Below are positions 5,600-5,730 of a stretch of DNA of 5,730 nucleotides, piece after piece (positions within the stretch are counted from its first letter, which is position 1; each line of letters opens with the position of its first letter). The notes beneath the pieces are model-generated. The model saw only the letters and a program-made list of their open reading frames with translations. It did no database searches and was not told the DNA's origin. This stretch comes from Elusimicrobiota bacterium (lineage in GTDB: Bacteria > CG03 > SLGR01 > JAGXOG01). A program made the position numbers and the translations under genes. The stretch is from the NCBI GenBank assembly GCA_027858455.1, contig JAQICQ010000034.1, forward strand, positions 1-5,730, written 5' to 3'.

Positions 5600-5730
5600 A
5601 TGCAATTTGGAATTATAACTGGAAATGTAGTCTGTACGACAAAAGACGAAAAGATAGAAGGAAGAAAATTGCTTTTAGTTCAGCCGGTAAATGATGAATT
5701 TAAACCGGTAGGAACGGGTTTGGTGGGAAT
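5600..5730 (+). CDS. BMC-P pentameric vertex protein, EutN/CcmL family (3' end outside window)
   Basis: EutN/CcmL proteins form pentamers that cap the vertices of the polyhedral shell. Forty-three codons are visible before the window ends. They begin MQFGIITGNVVCTTKDEKI and continue with GRKLLLVQPVND at residues 21-32 and KPVGTGLVG at 35-43, which matches the family pattern of an initial G.V.G.VV.T.K segment followed by GxKLLLVQP. AGAGG at 5586-5590, nine bases before ATG, supports the start. The 24-base gap after the second BMC-H gene and shared orientation place it in the same operon. The family is usually about 90-100 residues, so roughly half is missing from view. Many BMC loci carry more than one BMC-P gene. 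Confidence 0.9.
   Translation, partial: MQFGIITGNVVCTTKDEKIEGRKLLLVQPVNDEFKPVGTGLVG

Overview
The window looks like part of a bacterial chromosome from an uncultured or little-studied lineage with a Gram-negative type of envelope. Base composition is moderate to AT-leaning, intergenic gaps are short (under 100 bases), and all recognised genes lie on the + strand. The combination of a 5'-nucleotidase, a CNT nucleoside transporter, a GGDEF protein and a bacterial microcompartment (BMC) operon fits several candidate phyla. The sequence alone does not settle which one, and I do not name a taxon.

Layout. Bases 1-247 hold the C-terminal end of a 5'-nucleotidase family protein. Bases 340-2178 encode a complete NupC/CNT-family nucleoside transporter that is about 190 residues longer than the usual bacterial form because of an inserted membrane region. 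Bases 2272-3372 encode a membrane-anchored GAF-GGDEF diguanylate cyclase with intact catalytic and inhibitory motifs. A good sigma70-type promoter (3391-3419) then opens a BMC operon: triosephosphate isomerase with a 55-residue EutQ-like N-terminal extension (3426-4328), the phosphotransacylase PduL (4338-4958), two BMC-H hexameric shell proteins (4989-5291 and 5297-5575), and the start of an EutN/CcmL-type BMC-P pentameric vertex protein (5600 to the window edge). The operon evidently continues to the right. No stretch longer than 300 bases lacks a gene.

How the genes may work together (inference). The 5'-nucleotidase would release nucleosides from nucleotides outside the cytoplasm and the CNT protein would import them. 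Phosphorolysis of deoxynucleosides followed by deoxyribose-phosphate aldolase would give glyceraldehyde 3-phosphate plus acetaldehyde. A BMC would confine the aldehyde, PduL would convert the resulting acetyl-CoA to acetyl phosphate, and triosephosphate isomerase would handle the triose phosphate. This resembles the 'sugar phosphate utilising' class of BMC described in BMC surveys. The aldolase, aldehyde dehydrogenase and nucleoside phosphorylase are not in the window, so the substrate is a hypothesis. A fuculose/rhamnulose-phosphate aldolase pathway, which yields dihydroxyacetone phosphate, would also explain a triosephosphate isomerase here.

The most notable points are the triosephosphate isomerase with a BMC-type N-terminal segment and an internal ribosome binding site that could yield a second, untagged form; the transporter's inserted two-helix repeats; a 25-base near-perfect palindrome at the junction between pduL and the first shell gene; and a second BMC-H protein with an aspartate in its pore loop and no canonical edge arginine.
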